64,000 bases of DNA from Paenibacillus xylanexedens (GCF_007676705.1 NZ_VEBF01000001.1:620001-684000), one strand, 5' to 3'. Numbered from the stretch's first letter, positions 50,096 through 59,765 are shown. Program-made: numbers and translations. The notes: generated from the sequence alone by a model not told the origin.

Positions 50096-50167
50096 TTACA
50101 TGCTTTGATCCGTTCCGGAGACGCTGTTCATATTCAAATTAACGTATACAGCATTTAAGTTTGTCAT
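50096..50167 (-). CDS. Short peptide ORF (23 residues)
   Basis: ATG 50167, strong GGGAGG eight bases upstream, 23 codons reading MTNLNAVYVNLNMNSVSG and a short end, stop TAA 50096. Followed by a stem-loop and terminator, so a compact dedicated transcript. Polar, Asn-rich, no signal peptide. Could be a real micro-protein, a leader peptide or part of a small RNA. No family recognised. Confidence 0.5.
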   Translation of the reverse strand: MTNLNAVYVNLNMNSVSGTDQSM

Positions 50168-50256
50168 AAACAATCGCCTCCCTTGTAGAATTATCCATTA
50201 TGTTACACAGTGTACTTTGTTGTTGTCAAGCCCAAATAAATTGTACCAGTCTTAAT

Positions 50257-50853
50257 CTATTTGACCTGATCCCAGCGCGTCCACATTTCCTTCGGATTCA
50301 GTTCATAGATCTCTTCTTCCCGGTACATGAACTGATGCATGATGAACTCCCGCCGAATGGTCGCAAAATCCTCATGATACTGCTGTATAAATGTATTAAT
50401 CTCTTTCTCCGTGTACTTGCGACCGAATTCAAGCTGCTCGACCAGATGACCGAGTACTATCAGTTTTTTCTTGTATTGAGCCGGAATCTGACGCAATCGT
50501 CCATCTTTGGAGAAAAAATTCCTCATGACCGAAGCTTTCAACGTTTCGTTCACATCACTCATATCCGTTACCTCCTCTCGCTTAAAGATAAAATCAACCG
50601 AAGCCTGTGCATTTTCGTGAATAAACGAAGGATTGAGTGTGAAATACACGGTATTCTTCTCCCGTCTCTCCTTGATCAGCGCTGCTTCTCTAAGCTTGGA
50701 TGCATGATGTGTAACGGTTGGCTGTGACAGATTGAGCCGCTCGGCAAGTGCCTGCCCGTGCAGTTCACCCTGTGCCAACAGCAGCAGCATGCGAAGCCGG
50801 GTTGGGTCAGCCAACGCTTTATGATAAGCCACTATTTTCTCCAGCTGCATCAT
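50257..50853 (-). CDS. ArsR-type regulator with DUF2087 domain
   Basis: A 198-residue protein. The N-terminal winged helix (KALADPTRLRMLLLLAQGEL, LSQPTVTHHASKLREAAL) is fused to a DUF2087 domain (RNFFSKDGRLRQIPAQYKKK, then EFGRKYTEKEINTFIQQYHE), a combination seen in firmicute regulators. It acts as a DNA-binding repressor with an unknown ligand. The start is at the MMQLEK pair 16 bases after GAAAGCGAG. Monocistronic. Confidence 0.88.
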   Translation of the reverse strand: MMQLEKIVAYHKALADPTRLRMLLLLAQGELHGQALAERLNLSQPTVTHHASKLREAALIKERREKNTVYFTLNPSFIHENAQASVDFIFKREEVTDMSDVNETLKASVMRNFFSKDGRLRQIPAQYKKKLIVLGHLVEQLEFGRKYTEKEINTFIQQYHEDFATIRREFIMHQFMYREEEIYELNPKEMWTRWDQVK

Positions 50854-51028
50854 CGTTCATCTCGCTTTCATTTAGATGAATATCTAATTCGATATTAGTC
50901 TATTCTTCTTTTTAAGTCAACTCCTATGAGGTCAAGTCTGTCTGCCTGAGTTAAACTCACGCTTGAACTGGCATTGGCCCGTTTTTTACGGTAGGATTAT
51001 ATTGCTTGAAATAAGGAGGATTAAGAAC

Positions 51029-52027
51029 ATGGAAGATGTCATTATTATCGGCGGAGGCCCATGCGGTCTGTCTGCTGCCATTGAATGCGAGCGGTTGGGA
51101 CTGTCCGCTGTGATTGTTGAGAAATACAATATCGTCCAATCTATTTATCTGTATCCAACCCATATGCAGTTTTTCAGCACAGCCGAGCTGCTTGAGATCG
51201 GAAACGTTCCGTTCAGCACACCAAATGATAAACCGTTTCGTTATGAAGCACTCGCCTATTATCGCAGGGTAGCCGAACATTTTGGCCTGCGTGTTCATAA
51301 CTATGAGGAAGCCCGTGAGATCAAACGCAAGGATGATGGCACGTTTGAGGTACATACGCTCAATCGACGCGGGGAGGCCATCGTACATGTTGGACGCAAT
51401 GTCGTTGTTGCTACCGGTTATTTTGACCATCCTAACTATCTGGGCATTCCCGGGGAAGACAAAGATAAAGTAACCCACTACTTCCGGGAAGCCCACCCTT
51501 ATACTCGTACGCGTGTCGCCATTATTGGCGGGAGCAACTCAGCCGTGGATGCGGCCATGGAACTGGTTCGTGTCGGAGCGCATATCGATATGGTTTATCG
51601 CGGCAGTGGTCTGTCCCAGCATATTAAACCATGGGTACGTCCGCTATTTGAGAGCATGGTGACGAAAGGCCGTATCACACTGCATCTGGAATCACGCGTG
51701 AATGAAATATTGGATGATTCCATTCGTCTGATACACACGGATGGCTCCACTAGTGAATTGGAGAATGACTTTGTACTGGCAATGACCGGTTTCCGTCCGG
51801 ATCGTCAACTACTCACATCGGTAGGTGTGGAGATGTCTGATGATATGGATAAACCTCTATACGACGCACAAACGATGGAAAGCAGCGTACCTGGTGTATA
51901 TGTAGGTGGAGTCATTGCTTCGGGGCGTAATGCCAATGAAGTCTTTATTGAATCCGGACGCTGGCATGGACGGTACATCGCGGAACATATCGTTAGCAAA
52001 CAACGCGATCAGACTGAAGGGAAATGA
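51029..52027 (+). CDS. ypdA: YpdA-type bacillithiol disulfide reductase
   Basis: A 332-residue FAD/NADPH-dependent reductase with FAD motif [12 protein letters not shown] near the N-terminus and NADPH motif [12 protein letters not shown] near residue 169. The Cys in GPCG is the redox-active cysteine typical of YpdA. It reduces bacillithiol disulfide to restore thiol balance. The start ATG 51029 follows AAGGAGG by nine bases; the 22-codon upstream frame is ignored. Translationally coupled to the DUF441 gene. Confidence 0.9.
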   Translation: MEDVIIIGGGPCGLSAAIECERLGLSAVIVEKYNIVQSIYLYPTHMQFFSTAELLEIGNVPFSTPNDKPFRYEALAYYRRVAEHFGLRVHNYEEAREIKRKDDGTFEVHTLNRRGEAIVHVGRNVVVATGYFDHPNYLGIPGEDKDKVTHYFREAHPYTRTRVAIIGGSNSAVDAAMELVRVGAHIDMVYRGSGLSQHIKPWVRPLFESMVTKGRITLHLESRVNEILDDSIRLIHTDGSTSELENDFVLAMTGFRPDRQLLTSVGVEMSDDMDKPLYDAQTMESSVPGVYVGGVIASGRNANEVFIESGRWHGRYIAEHIVSKQRDQTEGK

Positions 52028-52476
52028 AAACCATGGACATGACTTCCCTGCTGTTGCTCGTGTTTGCGGCCCTTGGGATTATTAGCAGCAACACACCTGT
52101 GACCGTAGCGATGGTATTTCTGTTGTTGTTACGGGTCCTGAACCTGAATCAGGCTTTTCCATGGCTTGAAAAATACGGACTCACACTGGGTATCATCATT
52201 CTGACTATTGGCGTAATGGCACCACTTGCCAGTGGCAAGATGAGTCTGCAGACCATCGGCGAGTCTTTCCTGCACTGGAAATCACTGCTCGCCATTGGTG
52301 TAGGATTACTAGTGGCTTATCTCGGTGGACGAGGCGCTACGCTGATGGGAACACAACCAACTATCGTTGCGGGGCTCCTGATTGGAACGGTTCTTGGCGT
52401 TGCCCTGTTCAAAGGTGTGCCCGTGGGGCCATTGATTGCGGCGGGAATATTATCGTTGCTACTGGGAAAATCCTGA
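52024..52476 (+). CDS. DUF441 membrane protein
   Basis: A 150-residue protein with four hydrophobic helices and the DUF441 pattern [20 protein letters not shown], then [20 protein letters not shown]. Function unknown; conserved in Bacillales and Enterobacteria (YeaL). Overlaps the ypdA-like stop by four bases. Confidence 0.88.
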   Translation: MKTMDMTSLLLLVFAALGIISSNTPVTVAMVFLLLLRVLNLNQAFPWLEKYGLTLGIIILTIGVMAPLASGKMSLQTIGESFLHWKSLLAIGVGLLVAYLGGRGATLMGTQPTIVAGLLIGTVLGVALFKGVPVGPLIAAGILSLLLGKS

Positions 52477-52669
52477 TGCAGGTTATGATGGTTGTGACCT
52501 GACATGCTCTGCAGATTGGCTGTATTTCCCACCGTTGTGTGATATACTTCTATTCATGCAAATCATGTACACGAGTCTACAGCAGAATCATCCATATTGT
52601 GGTTATGCTGTTGCATAAACGTATAGATTCACTTTGCAACTATTAATGGCGCAGGAGGATTCAGGAACC

Positions 52670-53182
52670 ATGTCACGTCAGTTTATTACAGAAGCCGTGA
52701 TGGTGGCCATTTACGGTCAATTGCTCGCGCCGCCCGCGCCTGTAGAATATATTGTTCCTTATACCACCATCCTTGAGCTATATGAATTTCAGACCAGTCC
52801 TGATCCTATGATGGATAACCCGGCAGACGACCAGCATGTCAAATCCAAAATCAATGAAATGATTTCTTATTTCGAGGAACCATTGAATAAGAAAAAAATA
52901 GAGCGTGCGTTGCTTGTTCCATGGGCAAAAAGCCCCTCCATTCTATTTGGTGATCAAGTATCGATTGCCATTATCAATGCAATAGATACGGCACAGTACG
53001 GGGAATATTTCGATCCCATTGAGACCGAACTGCTCCTGACATCTCAGCGCCTCAGTATTCCGATTCTCACTGATCAGGTTGAACTGATCGCACGTATTTT
53101 TGAATCGGAGTCACCCGTACAGGTATTCGATATTGATGATTTTGATTTTGCGATGGATGATGAACCTCTCGATCAGGTATAA
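52670..53182 (+). CDS. Conserved hypothetical protein
   Basis: 170 residues, acidic (C-terminal VFDIDDFDFAMDDEPLDQV), predicted cytosolic helical/beta protein without known motif. The start ATG 52670 has AGGAGG eleven bases upstream. A strong terminator follows at 53,211-53,261. I recall similar short proteins in Paenibacillus genomes, sometimes mis-annotated; function unknown. Confidence 0.75.
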   Translation: MSRQFITEAVMVAIYGQLLAPPAPVEYIVPYTTILELYEFQTSPDPMMDNPADDQHVKSKINEMISYFEEPLNKKKIERALLVPWAKSPSILFGDQVSIAIINAIDTAQYGEYFDPIETELLLTSQRLSIPILTDQVELIARIFESESPVQVFDIDDFDFAMDDEPLDQV

Positions 53183-53210
53183 ATAATGCACTGAATACGT
53201 GAGTCAGATT

Positions 53211-53261
53211 CAAAAAAATGACCTCGTCACCCACTTTATCGTGGATGACGAGGTCATTTTT
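53211..53261. terminator. Bidirectional terminator
   Basis: ATGACCTCGTCA (53218-53229) and TGACGAGGTCAT (53246-53257), perfect 12-base stem with A and T runs. Confidence 0.9.
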
Positions 53262-53273
53262 GCGCATGCTTAT

Positions 53274-53723
53274 TTATTCTGCAATATCACGGGCTAACAG
53301 GATTCGGCTAATCTGATTCAGAGGTGGTAATGACTCCAAAGCAAAGAACTTCAGACCTGCATCACTATTTACACGTGTTTCCACAAGGTCATCCTGAATG
53401 ATTACGGTCCGAAACAGGGCAATAACATAATACTCTTCATCTCCGCTTGAATGCAGATACCGAAGATCAGGTCCTGAATACAACCCTTCGAGTGTCATGT
53501 TATCGGTTGTCCAACCTGTTTCTTCCCATAGCTCCCGATGTGCGGCATCCTCAACGGCCTCACCCGGGCGCATCTCACCGTTTGGCATCCGCCAATGACC
53601 ATGCTCAGCATGCTGAATCAGCAGCAATTCACCTTGTTCGTTCTCAGCCCGCACAGCCGCCTTTACAACAATATGAGAGCGTTTTGCGATATACTGGGCC
53701 AAATCTCGGGCTGGCAGATTCAA
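53274..53723 (-). CDS. Nudix hydrolase
   Basis: A 149-residue protein with the Nudix box GEMRPGEAVEDAAHRELW followed by EETGW at about residues 48-70, an N-terminal helix (YIAKRSHIVVKAAVRAE) and a final Leu-rich helix. It hydrolyses nucleoside diphosphate derivatives; substrate unknown. TTG 53723 follows GGAGGGG by eight bases. Convergent to the conserved hypothetical gene. Confidence 0.88.
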   Translation of the reverse strand: MNLPARDLAQYIAKRSHIVVKAAVRAENEQGELLLIQHAEHGHWRMPNGEMRPGEAVEDAAHRELWEETGWTTDNMTLEGLYSGPDLRYLHSSGDEEYYVIALFRTVIIQDDLVETRVNSDAGLKFFALESLPPLNQISRILLARDIAE

Positions 53724-53822
53724 TGCTTATCCCCTCCTCCTATTTGGAAGCCGGTGGCGACCTGTGACTCATCTATTGCCTTACAGAATACTTCAAGAAT
53801 TAGGGTATATCTCAAAATCACC

Positions 53823-54119
53823 CTAGATTTCGGTATAACGATACTCGATATCCTGACCTTCATCAACGATATCCACATGCAGTTGGTGCCCCTTCAGATA
53901 CCAATAATCATGGTCTTCCATAAAGAATTGGATACCCGACACTTCAGTTTGGTCCGCAGGGTGTCTTGGTTTCTCCACAGCAATGCCCAGCGAAAACCCA
54001 GGGTGAAGACCTCCGCCAGAGCTATAACGAGCAAAAAATCGGATGCTGTCTCCCTCGTTCAAATTCAGTTCTTCCTTGTACCAGCGAGCAGCTTGATCGG
54101 ATACATGTATGGTACTCAT
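53823..54119 (-). CDS. HesB-like (YneR family) protein
   Basis: A 98-residue HesB/IscA-fold protein with IHVSDQAARWYKEEL and RFFARYSSGGGLHPGFSLGI. It lacks the Cys triad of A-type Fe-S carriers, as expected for YneR-like members, so metal-cluster delivery is unlikely. Function unknown. GAAGGAG precedes ATG 54119. Confidence 0.85.
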   Translation of the reverse strand: MSTIHVSDQAARWYKEELNLNEGDSIRFFARYSSGGGLHPGFSLGIAVEKPRHPADQTEVSGIQFFMEDHDYWYLKGHQLHVDIVDEGQDIEYRYTEI

Positions 54120-54224
54120 TTGGTGTCAGCTCCTTCTGTATATATATGTTCCATCATATCTCTACAAAGACTTGAATACAAACCCGAGTGACCACATAAA
54201 GACAAATTAAGTTGTGAAAAATGT

Positions 54225-54253
54225 TTGACAGATTGTAAAATCCGGTGTTAAGA
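54225..54253 (+). promoter_or_regulatory. Sigma-A-like promoter of leader/ABC transcript
   Basis: TTGACA (54225-54230) and TAAGAT (54249-54254) with an 18-base spacer, 55 bp before the leader peptide ORF. Confidence 0.55.
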
Positions 54254-54309
54254 TGCAAACATACGAGGTCTACATTGTATTTATTTCCAAAAAAGAAAGG
54301 GTGATTACG

Positions 54310-54390
54310 GTGTTTAACAAACATATGATTGGTCAATTCAGCACACAATTAAATACCGGAGCACACCCGAAATCATTATTCCGTTCATAA
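54310..54390 (+). CDS. Leader peptide upstream of BmrCD-like exporter
   Basis: 26 residues starting at GTG 54310, nine bases after AAGG of AAAGGGTG; reads MFNKHMIGQFSTQLNTGAHP and ends KSLFRS. Short, Ser/Asn-rich, followed 110 bp later by an intrinsic terminator and then by two ABC exporter genes. Same arrangement as bmrB-bmrCD of Bacillus subtilis, where antibiotic-stalled ribosomes on the leader relieve termination. The role is inferred from context; the sequence is not recognisably bmrB. Confidence 0.6.
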   Translation: MFNKHMIGQFSTQLNTGAHPKSLFRS

Positions 54391-54498
54391 GTCGGCATCA
54401 CAGGAGTCTCTTTATTGAGAAACTCTGTTATGTTTACTCACAATGAAACGATATGGTGGCGGCTCTGCTCATGGAGCCATGCTGCGTATGATTATATC

Positions 54499-54533
54499 AA
54501 GACATACCGCCTGCGTGCGGTATGTCTTTTTTT
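54499..54533 (+). terminator. Intrinsic terminator in ABC exporter leader
   Basis: AAGACATACCGC-ctgcgt-GCGGTATGTCTT perfect 12-base stem with T7. It lies 68 bp upstream of the first ABC gene and would end basal transcription. The upstream TGGCGGC could pair with ACCGCC as a short alternative stem. Confidence 0.85.
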
Positions 54534-54600
54534 GTGGGTATATTTCGGCATACATGAACGGAATCTGTATTTCACGGACATTGAAAGGAAGGGATAACAT

Positions 54601-56346
54601 TTGTTCTCTGTACTTAAAAACCTGGCCTGGTTCTTCCGGCTGGAACGCAAACGATACCTTACTGGCGTCATTTTGCTTATTCTGGTGGGCGTTGCCGAAC
54701 TGCTGCCTCCCCGTCTTCTTGGCAATGCCATCGACGAGATCGTGCGTGGTTCGATTACAGGGGCCTCACTCACCCGTTACATTTTGCTTATTCTGGGAAC
54801 CGTCATCATTATCTATCTGGTTACATACGTTTGGATGCACAAACTATTCGGTGGTGCCAATCTGGTTGAGCGGCTACTTCGTTCACGCTTCATGGACCAC
54901 TTGTTACGAATGACTCCTCCCTTTTTCGAGAAAAACAGAACCGGTGATCTGATGGCTCGGGCCACCAATGATCTTCGTTCCATTGCCACCACAGCAGGCT
55001 TCGGCATGCTGACCTTAACAGACTCTACGGCCTTTCTGGCTACCGTATTGTTCGCCATGGGTTTTCTGGTCAGCTGGAAACTGACCCTGGCAGCAATCCT
55101 GCCTCTACCTTTTATCGCCATTGCCATGATGATCTATGGTAAAGCTGTACATCAACGTTACACCCTGGCACAAGATGCTTTCGGAGATATGAATGACCAG
55201 GTGCTGGAATCCATCGCCGGTATCCGTGTCGTGCGTGCCTATGTCCAGGAGCGTCTGGACGAGAAACGGTTCGCCGACGTGACCGAAGATGTGTATCGCA
55301 AAAATCTGGCTGTTGCCAGAATGGATGCCCTATTTGAACCCACCATCCGGCTCTTCGTAGGGCTCAGTTATGTGATTGCACTTGCCTACGGCATATATCT
55401 TGTATTTCATAATGAAATTACCCTGGGGGATCTCGTATCGTTCAATATGTACCTGGGGATGATGATCTGGCCCATGTTCGCTATCGGCGAATTGATTAAC
55501 CTGATGCAGCGTGGTAGCGCCTCACTTGACCGGGTCAATGAGACTTTATCCGTAGAACCTGCTGTACAAGATGTTGATCAACCTGCTCATGTTACGAATC
55601 CGGATGAAATTGCGATGCAGGATGTTACCTTCCGTTATCCCAGTTCCACTGTCGACAATCTCAGTCATATCAGCTTTTCGCTGCGACGTGGTCAAACATT
55701 GGGTATCGTAGGTAGAACGGGTAGCGGCAAGTCCACTTTGCTCAAACAGTTGCTTCACGAATACCCTGCGGGATCGGGTAAATTAAGCATCTCGGGTCAT
55801 CCGATTCAGGATATCGCCAAAGATGACTTGCACAGCTGGATCGGTTACGTACCACAGGAACAAGTTCTGTTCTCCAAATCAGTTCGTCAGAACATTCAAT
55901 TCGGTAAACCTGGTGCCAGTGATGAAGTGATTATGGAAGCCATTCGTACCGCCGCTTTTGACGGGGATCTGGGGACTTTGTCCGATGGACTGGATACACT
56001 TGTTGGTGAAAAAGGAATCTCTCTGTCCGGCGGACAGAAACAGCGGGTATCACTGGCGCGTGCCTTTATTGCTAATCCTGATATTCTGATCCTCGATGAT
56101 GCCTTATCTGCTGTCGATGCACGTACTGAAGCCAAAATCATTGAAAATATTCGCAACAAACGCTCGGGCAAAACCACACTGATCTCGACTCATCGCCTGT
56201 CCGCTATCGAACACGCAGATCGAATCATCGTACTGGAGCACGGGAAAATTACGGAAGAAGGCACTCACCAGGAACTGTTAGCCATGAACGGCTGGTACCG
56301 TGAACAGTATGAACGGCAACAGGTCGAGTCCAATTTGTCCACGTAG
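54601..56346 (+). CDS. ABC exporter half-transporter, BmrC/YheI-like
   Basis: A 581-residue half-transporter with six N-terminal TM helices and an NBD: Walker A GRTGSGKST, signature LSGGQKQR, Walker B ILILDDALS. The usual catalytic Glu is Asp here, marking the degenerate site of a heterodimer, exactly as in BmrC. TTG 54601 follows GGAAGGG. Exports drugs or other hydrophobic compounds together with the next gene product. Expression probably controlled by the leader terminator. Confidence 0.9.
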   Translation: MFSVLKNLAWFFRLERKRYLTGVILLILVGVAELLPPRLLGNAIDEIVRGSITGASLTRYILLILGTVIIIYLVTYVWMHKLFGGANLVERLLRSRFMDHLLRMTPPFFEKNRTGDLMARATNDLRSIATTAGFGMLTLTDSTAFLATVLFAMGFLVSWKLTLAAILPLPFIAIAMMIYGKAVHQRYTLAQDAFGDMNDQVLESIAGIRVVRAYVQERLDEKRFADVTEDVYRKNLAVARMDALFEPTIRLFVGLSYVIALAYGIYLVFHNEITLGDLVSFNMYLGMMIWPMFAIGELINLMQRGSASLDRVNETLSVEPAVQDVDQPAHVTNPDEIAMQDVTFRYPSSTVDNLSHISFSLRRGQTLGIVGRTGSGKSTLLKQLLHEYPAGSGKLSISGHPIQDIAKDDLHSWIGYVPQEQVLFSKSVRQNIQFGKPGASDEVIMEAIRTAAFDGDLGTLSDGLDTLVGEKGISLSGGQKQRVSLARAFIANPDILILDDALSAVDARTEAKIIENIRNKRSGKTTLISTHRLSAIEHADRIIVLEHGKITEEGTHQELLAMNGWYREQYERQQVESNLST

Positions 56347-56358
56347 GAGGTCAATTCA

Positions 56359-58449
56359 TTGAAGTCTAATACAGGCAAGAGGCTGCTTGATTACGCCTTG
56401 AAAGCCAAAGGAACATTTATCGCTGCATTAATTATGCTTACCATTGGTGTTGCAGCCGAACTCGCGGGGCCGTTCATTGCCAAATCCATGATCGACAATC
56501 ATTTGCTCGCGATTGAGCAGCCTTTCTATGAGACGACTGCTTCAGATGAAGCCGCAGTCTACAACGGCAAGAACTACAAACGCGAAGGCTTGTTCGAACC
56601 CGATGAAAACAAAGGTCCCGAAGTGCGGGTACTACAAGCAGGTAGAAGCTTTTATTTTGTAAACGAACCGGTAAGCGCACCGGACGGGGACCGCACATAT
56701 GCGGATGGAACCCTCACGGTGACACGTGCAGGCGAAGTGACAGGCCAATATGCGGCAGCACCCCTGTCCGCTGGTGAACTGTTTGCTTTTTACAAACCGG
56801 AGATGCCCAGCATCTATCAATTAATTGTGTATTACATGATCTTCCTCGTGATCTCGGTCATTATGGAGTTTGGTAAAACATTCTGGCTGCAATCCTCGGC
56901 CAACAAGGTCATTCAAAGACTGCGCAACGATGTGTATGCCCATATTCAGCGACTGCCGGTGCATTTTTTTGATAATCTGCCCGCAGGTAAAGTTGTATCT
57001 CGGGTCACAAACGATACAGAAGCCGTCAAGGATCTGTTCGTTGCCGTTCTTTCGAACTTTTTCTCAGGAATCATCACGATTACAGGTGTGTATGTCGCAC
57101 TCTTCCTGCTTGATGTTCGCCTTGGCCTGATCTCGTTATTCGTCGTGCCGATGCTCATTGCGTGGATTGTACTCTATCGCAAATTCGCTACTCGCTACAA
57201 CACGATCATTCGGTCAAGGCTGAGTGAGATCAATGCGATCATTAACGAGTCCATTCAGGGGATGTCCATTATCCGCGTATTCCGCCATCAGAAACAAACC
57301 AAGCAGGAATTCGAAGATTTGAATGATGACTATATGAAACACCAGAACAAAATGCTGAACCTGAATGCCTTCACCTCACACAACCTGGTTAACGTATTAC
57401 GGAATATCGCTTTTGCGGTTGTCCTGTGGTACTTCGGTTCAAGCGTGCTGGATGGCACAAGTATTATTTCACTGGGTGTTCTATATGCCTTCGTCGATGT
57501 CCTGGGCCGCTTGTTCCAGCCGATCACCGGCATGGTGAATCAGCTCGCCAACCTGGACTCCTCCCTCGTATCCGCTGGGCGTGTCTTTGAGCTGATGGAT
57601 GAAAAGGGAGAACCTGTAACCGATGGCTCCATGCCAAGATACAAGGGAAATGTTGTATTTGACGATGTATCCTTTGCTTATAAAAAGGATTTCGTACTCA
57701 ATAATATCTCGTTCAAAGCATCCCAAGGTCAGACGGTCGCTCTGGTCGGTCATACCGGTTCGGGTAAAAGTTCGATCATCAATCTGCTATTCCGGTTCTA
57801 TGATCCGCAAAAAGGCAAGATTACGATTGACGGTCAGAACGTCAAGGATCTGCCCAAGCAGTGGATTCGGGAGCATATGGGGATTGTACTGCAAGACCCG
57901 TATCTGTTCACAGGTACCATTGCTTCCAACGTCAGTCTCGGCGATGAGAAGATCTCCCGTGAGCGAATTGAACAGGCGCTGCGTGATGTAGGCGCTGAAC
58001 GTATACTGGCTCATCTCCCTCAAGGCTTTGACGAACCTGTCATCGAAAAAGGAAGTACATTGTCTGCTGGACAACGCCAATTGATCTCCTTTGCTCGGGC
58101 ACTGGCGTTCGATCCCGCCATCCTCATTTTGGATGAAGCGACAGCCAATATTGATACGGAAACAGAAGCTTTGATTCAGAACGCACTCGAAGTCCTCAAA
58201 AAAGGACGTACTACCTTCATCATCGCTCACCGTCTGTCCACCATTCGATCGGCAGATCAGATTCTGGTTCTGCATCGCGGGCGTATTGTTGAGCAGGGTG
58301 CACATGATGAACTGATGGAGCTTAAAGGTCGCTATTTTAAGATGTATCAGCTTCAGCAAGGTGCACAAGCAGCAGTCGGCGCAATTATCGAGAGTCCTTC
58401 AGGTGATTCCGTTCCAACCTCAACCTCCTTTGCCGGAGGCAATGCATAA
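56359..58449 (+). CDS. ABC exporter half-transporter, BmrD/YheH-like
   Basis: A 696-residue half-transporter. After TM1 there is an about 90-residue extracytoplasmic insert (56,530-56,800), typical of BmrD. NBD: Walker A GHTGSGKSS, signature LSAGQRQL (variant), Walker B AILILDEATA with the canonical Glu. Pairs with the upstream half-transporter so that only one ATP site is fully active. TTG 56359 follows TAGGAGG by nine bases. An Ala/Ser-rich tail ends the protein. Confidence 0.9.
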   Translation: MKSNTGKRLLDYALKAKGTFIAALIMLTIGVAAELAGPFIAKSMIDNHLLAIEQPFYETTASDEAAVYNGKNYKREGLFEPDENKGPEVRVLQAGRSFYFVNEPVSAPDGDRTYADGTLTVTRAGEVTGQYAAAPLSAGELFAFYKPEMPSIYQLIVYYMIFLVISVIMEFGKTFWLQSSANKVIQRLRNDVYAHIQRLPVHFFDNLPAGKVVSRVTNDTEAVKDLFVAVLSNFFSGIITITGVYVALFLLDVRLGLISLFVVPMLIAWIVLYRKFATRYNTIIRSRLSEINAIINESIQGMSIIRVFRHQKQTKQEFEDLNDDYMKHQNKMLNLNAFTSHNLVNVLRNIAFAVVLWYFGSSVLDGTSIISLGVLYAFVDVLGRLFQPITGMVNQLANLDSSLVSAGRVFELMDEKGEPVTDGSMPRYKGNVVFDDVSFAYKKDFVLNNISFKASQGQTVALVGHTGSGKSSIINLLFRFYDPQKGKITIDGQNVKDLPKQWIREHMGIVLQDPYLFTGTIASNVSLGDEKISRERIEQALRDVGAERILAHLPQGFDEPVIEKGSTLSAGQRQLISFARALAFDPAILILDEATANIDTETEALIQNALEVLKKGRTTFIIAHRLSTIRSADQILVLHRGRIVEQGAHDELMELKGRYFKMYQLQQGAQAAVGAIIESPSGDSVPTSTSFAGGNA

Positions 58450-58512
58450 CTGAGTAAAACGGAAACCTCTTTTACAACCAATTAGAAATGATGCGCGCTC
58501 AAAAGGCAACAC

Positions 58513-58565
58513 AAAAAACGATCTACATGGCTACCTTAGGGGTTTGCGGTGTAGATCGTTTTTTT
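58513..58565. terminator. Bidirectional terminator
   Basis: AACGATCTAC and GTAGATCGTT stem with A and T runs, between the exporter operon and the convergent YdcF-like gene. Confidence 0.88.
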
Positions 58566-58596
58566 CGCCTGGAGCCAGGTTCCGATACCCGCAACC

Positions 58597-59223
58597 TCAC
58601 GGCTGCTGCGGATTGTCTATCCATCCTTTGATCGTATATCCCATGTACATCACGGTCTCTCTTGCGAGAAAAGGAAACTTGCTGCGCCAGGTTTGATACG
58701 CCGTAGTTCGTGTCGGGGAGGGTACAGCATCCATACCCAGTCCGGCAGCCAGTTTCATGGCCCGTTTCATATGTAAAGGGTCACTCACAATCGTATACGT
58801 TTCGTAACCGGCCTGTTCACCTATTGGAATTGAATTGATCAGATTCTCCTCGGTGATTCTGGATTCGGTCTCTATGCGAATGTCCGCTGGATCTACTCCA
58901 TGTTCAATGGCATACTTCTGACCAACTTCAGCCTCCGTATGTTCTCCATCATCACCTGACCCACCTGTAAAAAGCAGATTACGAACTGTACCTTGACGGT
59001 ATAATTCAATCCCGTGTTCAATACGTTCACGAAATACAGGTGAAGGGTTATCCCCCGCCACGGCTGCGCCCAGAATGATCGCTGCATCCGATATCCTGGA
59101 TGAGTCCTCATTCGTATAGGCTGATATACGTACTGCCGTAACCACAGTCCATAAAATTCCTACCAATACTACGGCCAGAGCCATAATTATAATCCAGCGT
59201 TTCGTTTTGCGTTTGCTGCTCAT
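58597..59223 (-). CDS. YdcF/SanA-like (DUF218) membrane protein
   Basis: A 208-residue protein with one N-terminal TM helix (IIIMALAVVLVGILWTVVTA) and the DUF218 domain: DAAIILGAAVAGDNPSPVF, LLFTGGSGDDGEHTEAEVG, IVSDPLHMKRAMKLA. Its Start codon overlaps the stop of the upstream gene (ATGA). DUF218 proteins are linked to envelope integrity; activity unclear. Confidence 0.88.
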   Translation of the reverse strand: MSSKRKTKRWIIIMALAVVLVGILWTVVTAVRISAYTNEDSSRISDAAIILGAAVAGDNPSPVFRERIEHGIELYRQGTVRNLLFTGGSGDDGEHTEAEVGQKYAIEHGVDPADIRIETESRITEENLINSIPIGEQAGYETYTIVSDPLHMKRAMKLAAGLGMDAVPSPTRTTAYQTWRSKFPFLARETVMYMGYTIKGWIDNPQQP

Positions 59224-59765
59224 TCATCCTCTTCCAAAGCCCGTGATTGCATGCTCTCGGCATGCATACGCTCCAGCGTTTGCAGGGCTGCTGCCGATTC
59301 GGCATCCAAACCAAGCTCTGCAATCCAGGCACCCGTATATTGCTGAAGACTGATCTCCAGCTCCTGAGCACGGTCTTTGAAATCCTCCAATTCCTTAATC
59401 ATGCGTGATCGTCCTTCCAGACTGAATGTCTCATGGATTCGTTCCTTGAAGTAATGATGTACGATACGGTTACGTTGCTGCCACAATTCATTCAATTGAA
59501 GAGTTTCTTCCTCGGAGAATGTAAAATGATGGCGCACTTCGTGAATGAGTTGTCCTAGTGAACTGCTCATTTTTCGCTCGTACAGATCTTCCAGATCCTC
59601 TTCAGACACAGCCTTGCCCTGAGACAATTTCATTAATAAAATCAGATTGACCAGCTGCTGTTCAAGCGCCTGCCCGTAGTACACTGCCAATCCGTAATAT
59701 GCAAACAATTCCCTGGAGTGTTCGCTGTCCAGCATGTCACCATTCTGGATGTCTGTATTTTGCAT
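59220..59765 (-). CDS. HEPN-like hypothetical protein
   Basis: A 181-residue helical protein with the segment LWQQRNRIVHHYFKERIH, fitting the Rx4-6H core of HEPN domains (RNRIVH). Function unknown; it could be a nucleotide-binding or RNase-type protein or a structural helix bundle. Starts after GAAGGGGGC at ATG 59765 and is coupled to the YdcF-like gene. Confidence 0.7.
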   Translation of the reverse strand: MQNTDIQNGDMLDSEHSRELFAYYGLAVYYGQALEQQLVNLILLMKLSQGKAVSEEDLEDLYERKMSSSLGQLIHEVRHHFTFSEEETLQLNELWQQRNRIVHHYFKERIHETFSLEGRSRMIKELEDFKDRAQELEISLQQYTGAWIAELGLDAESAAALQTLERMHAESMQSRALEEDE

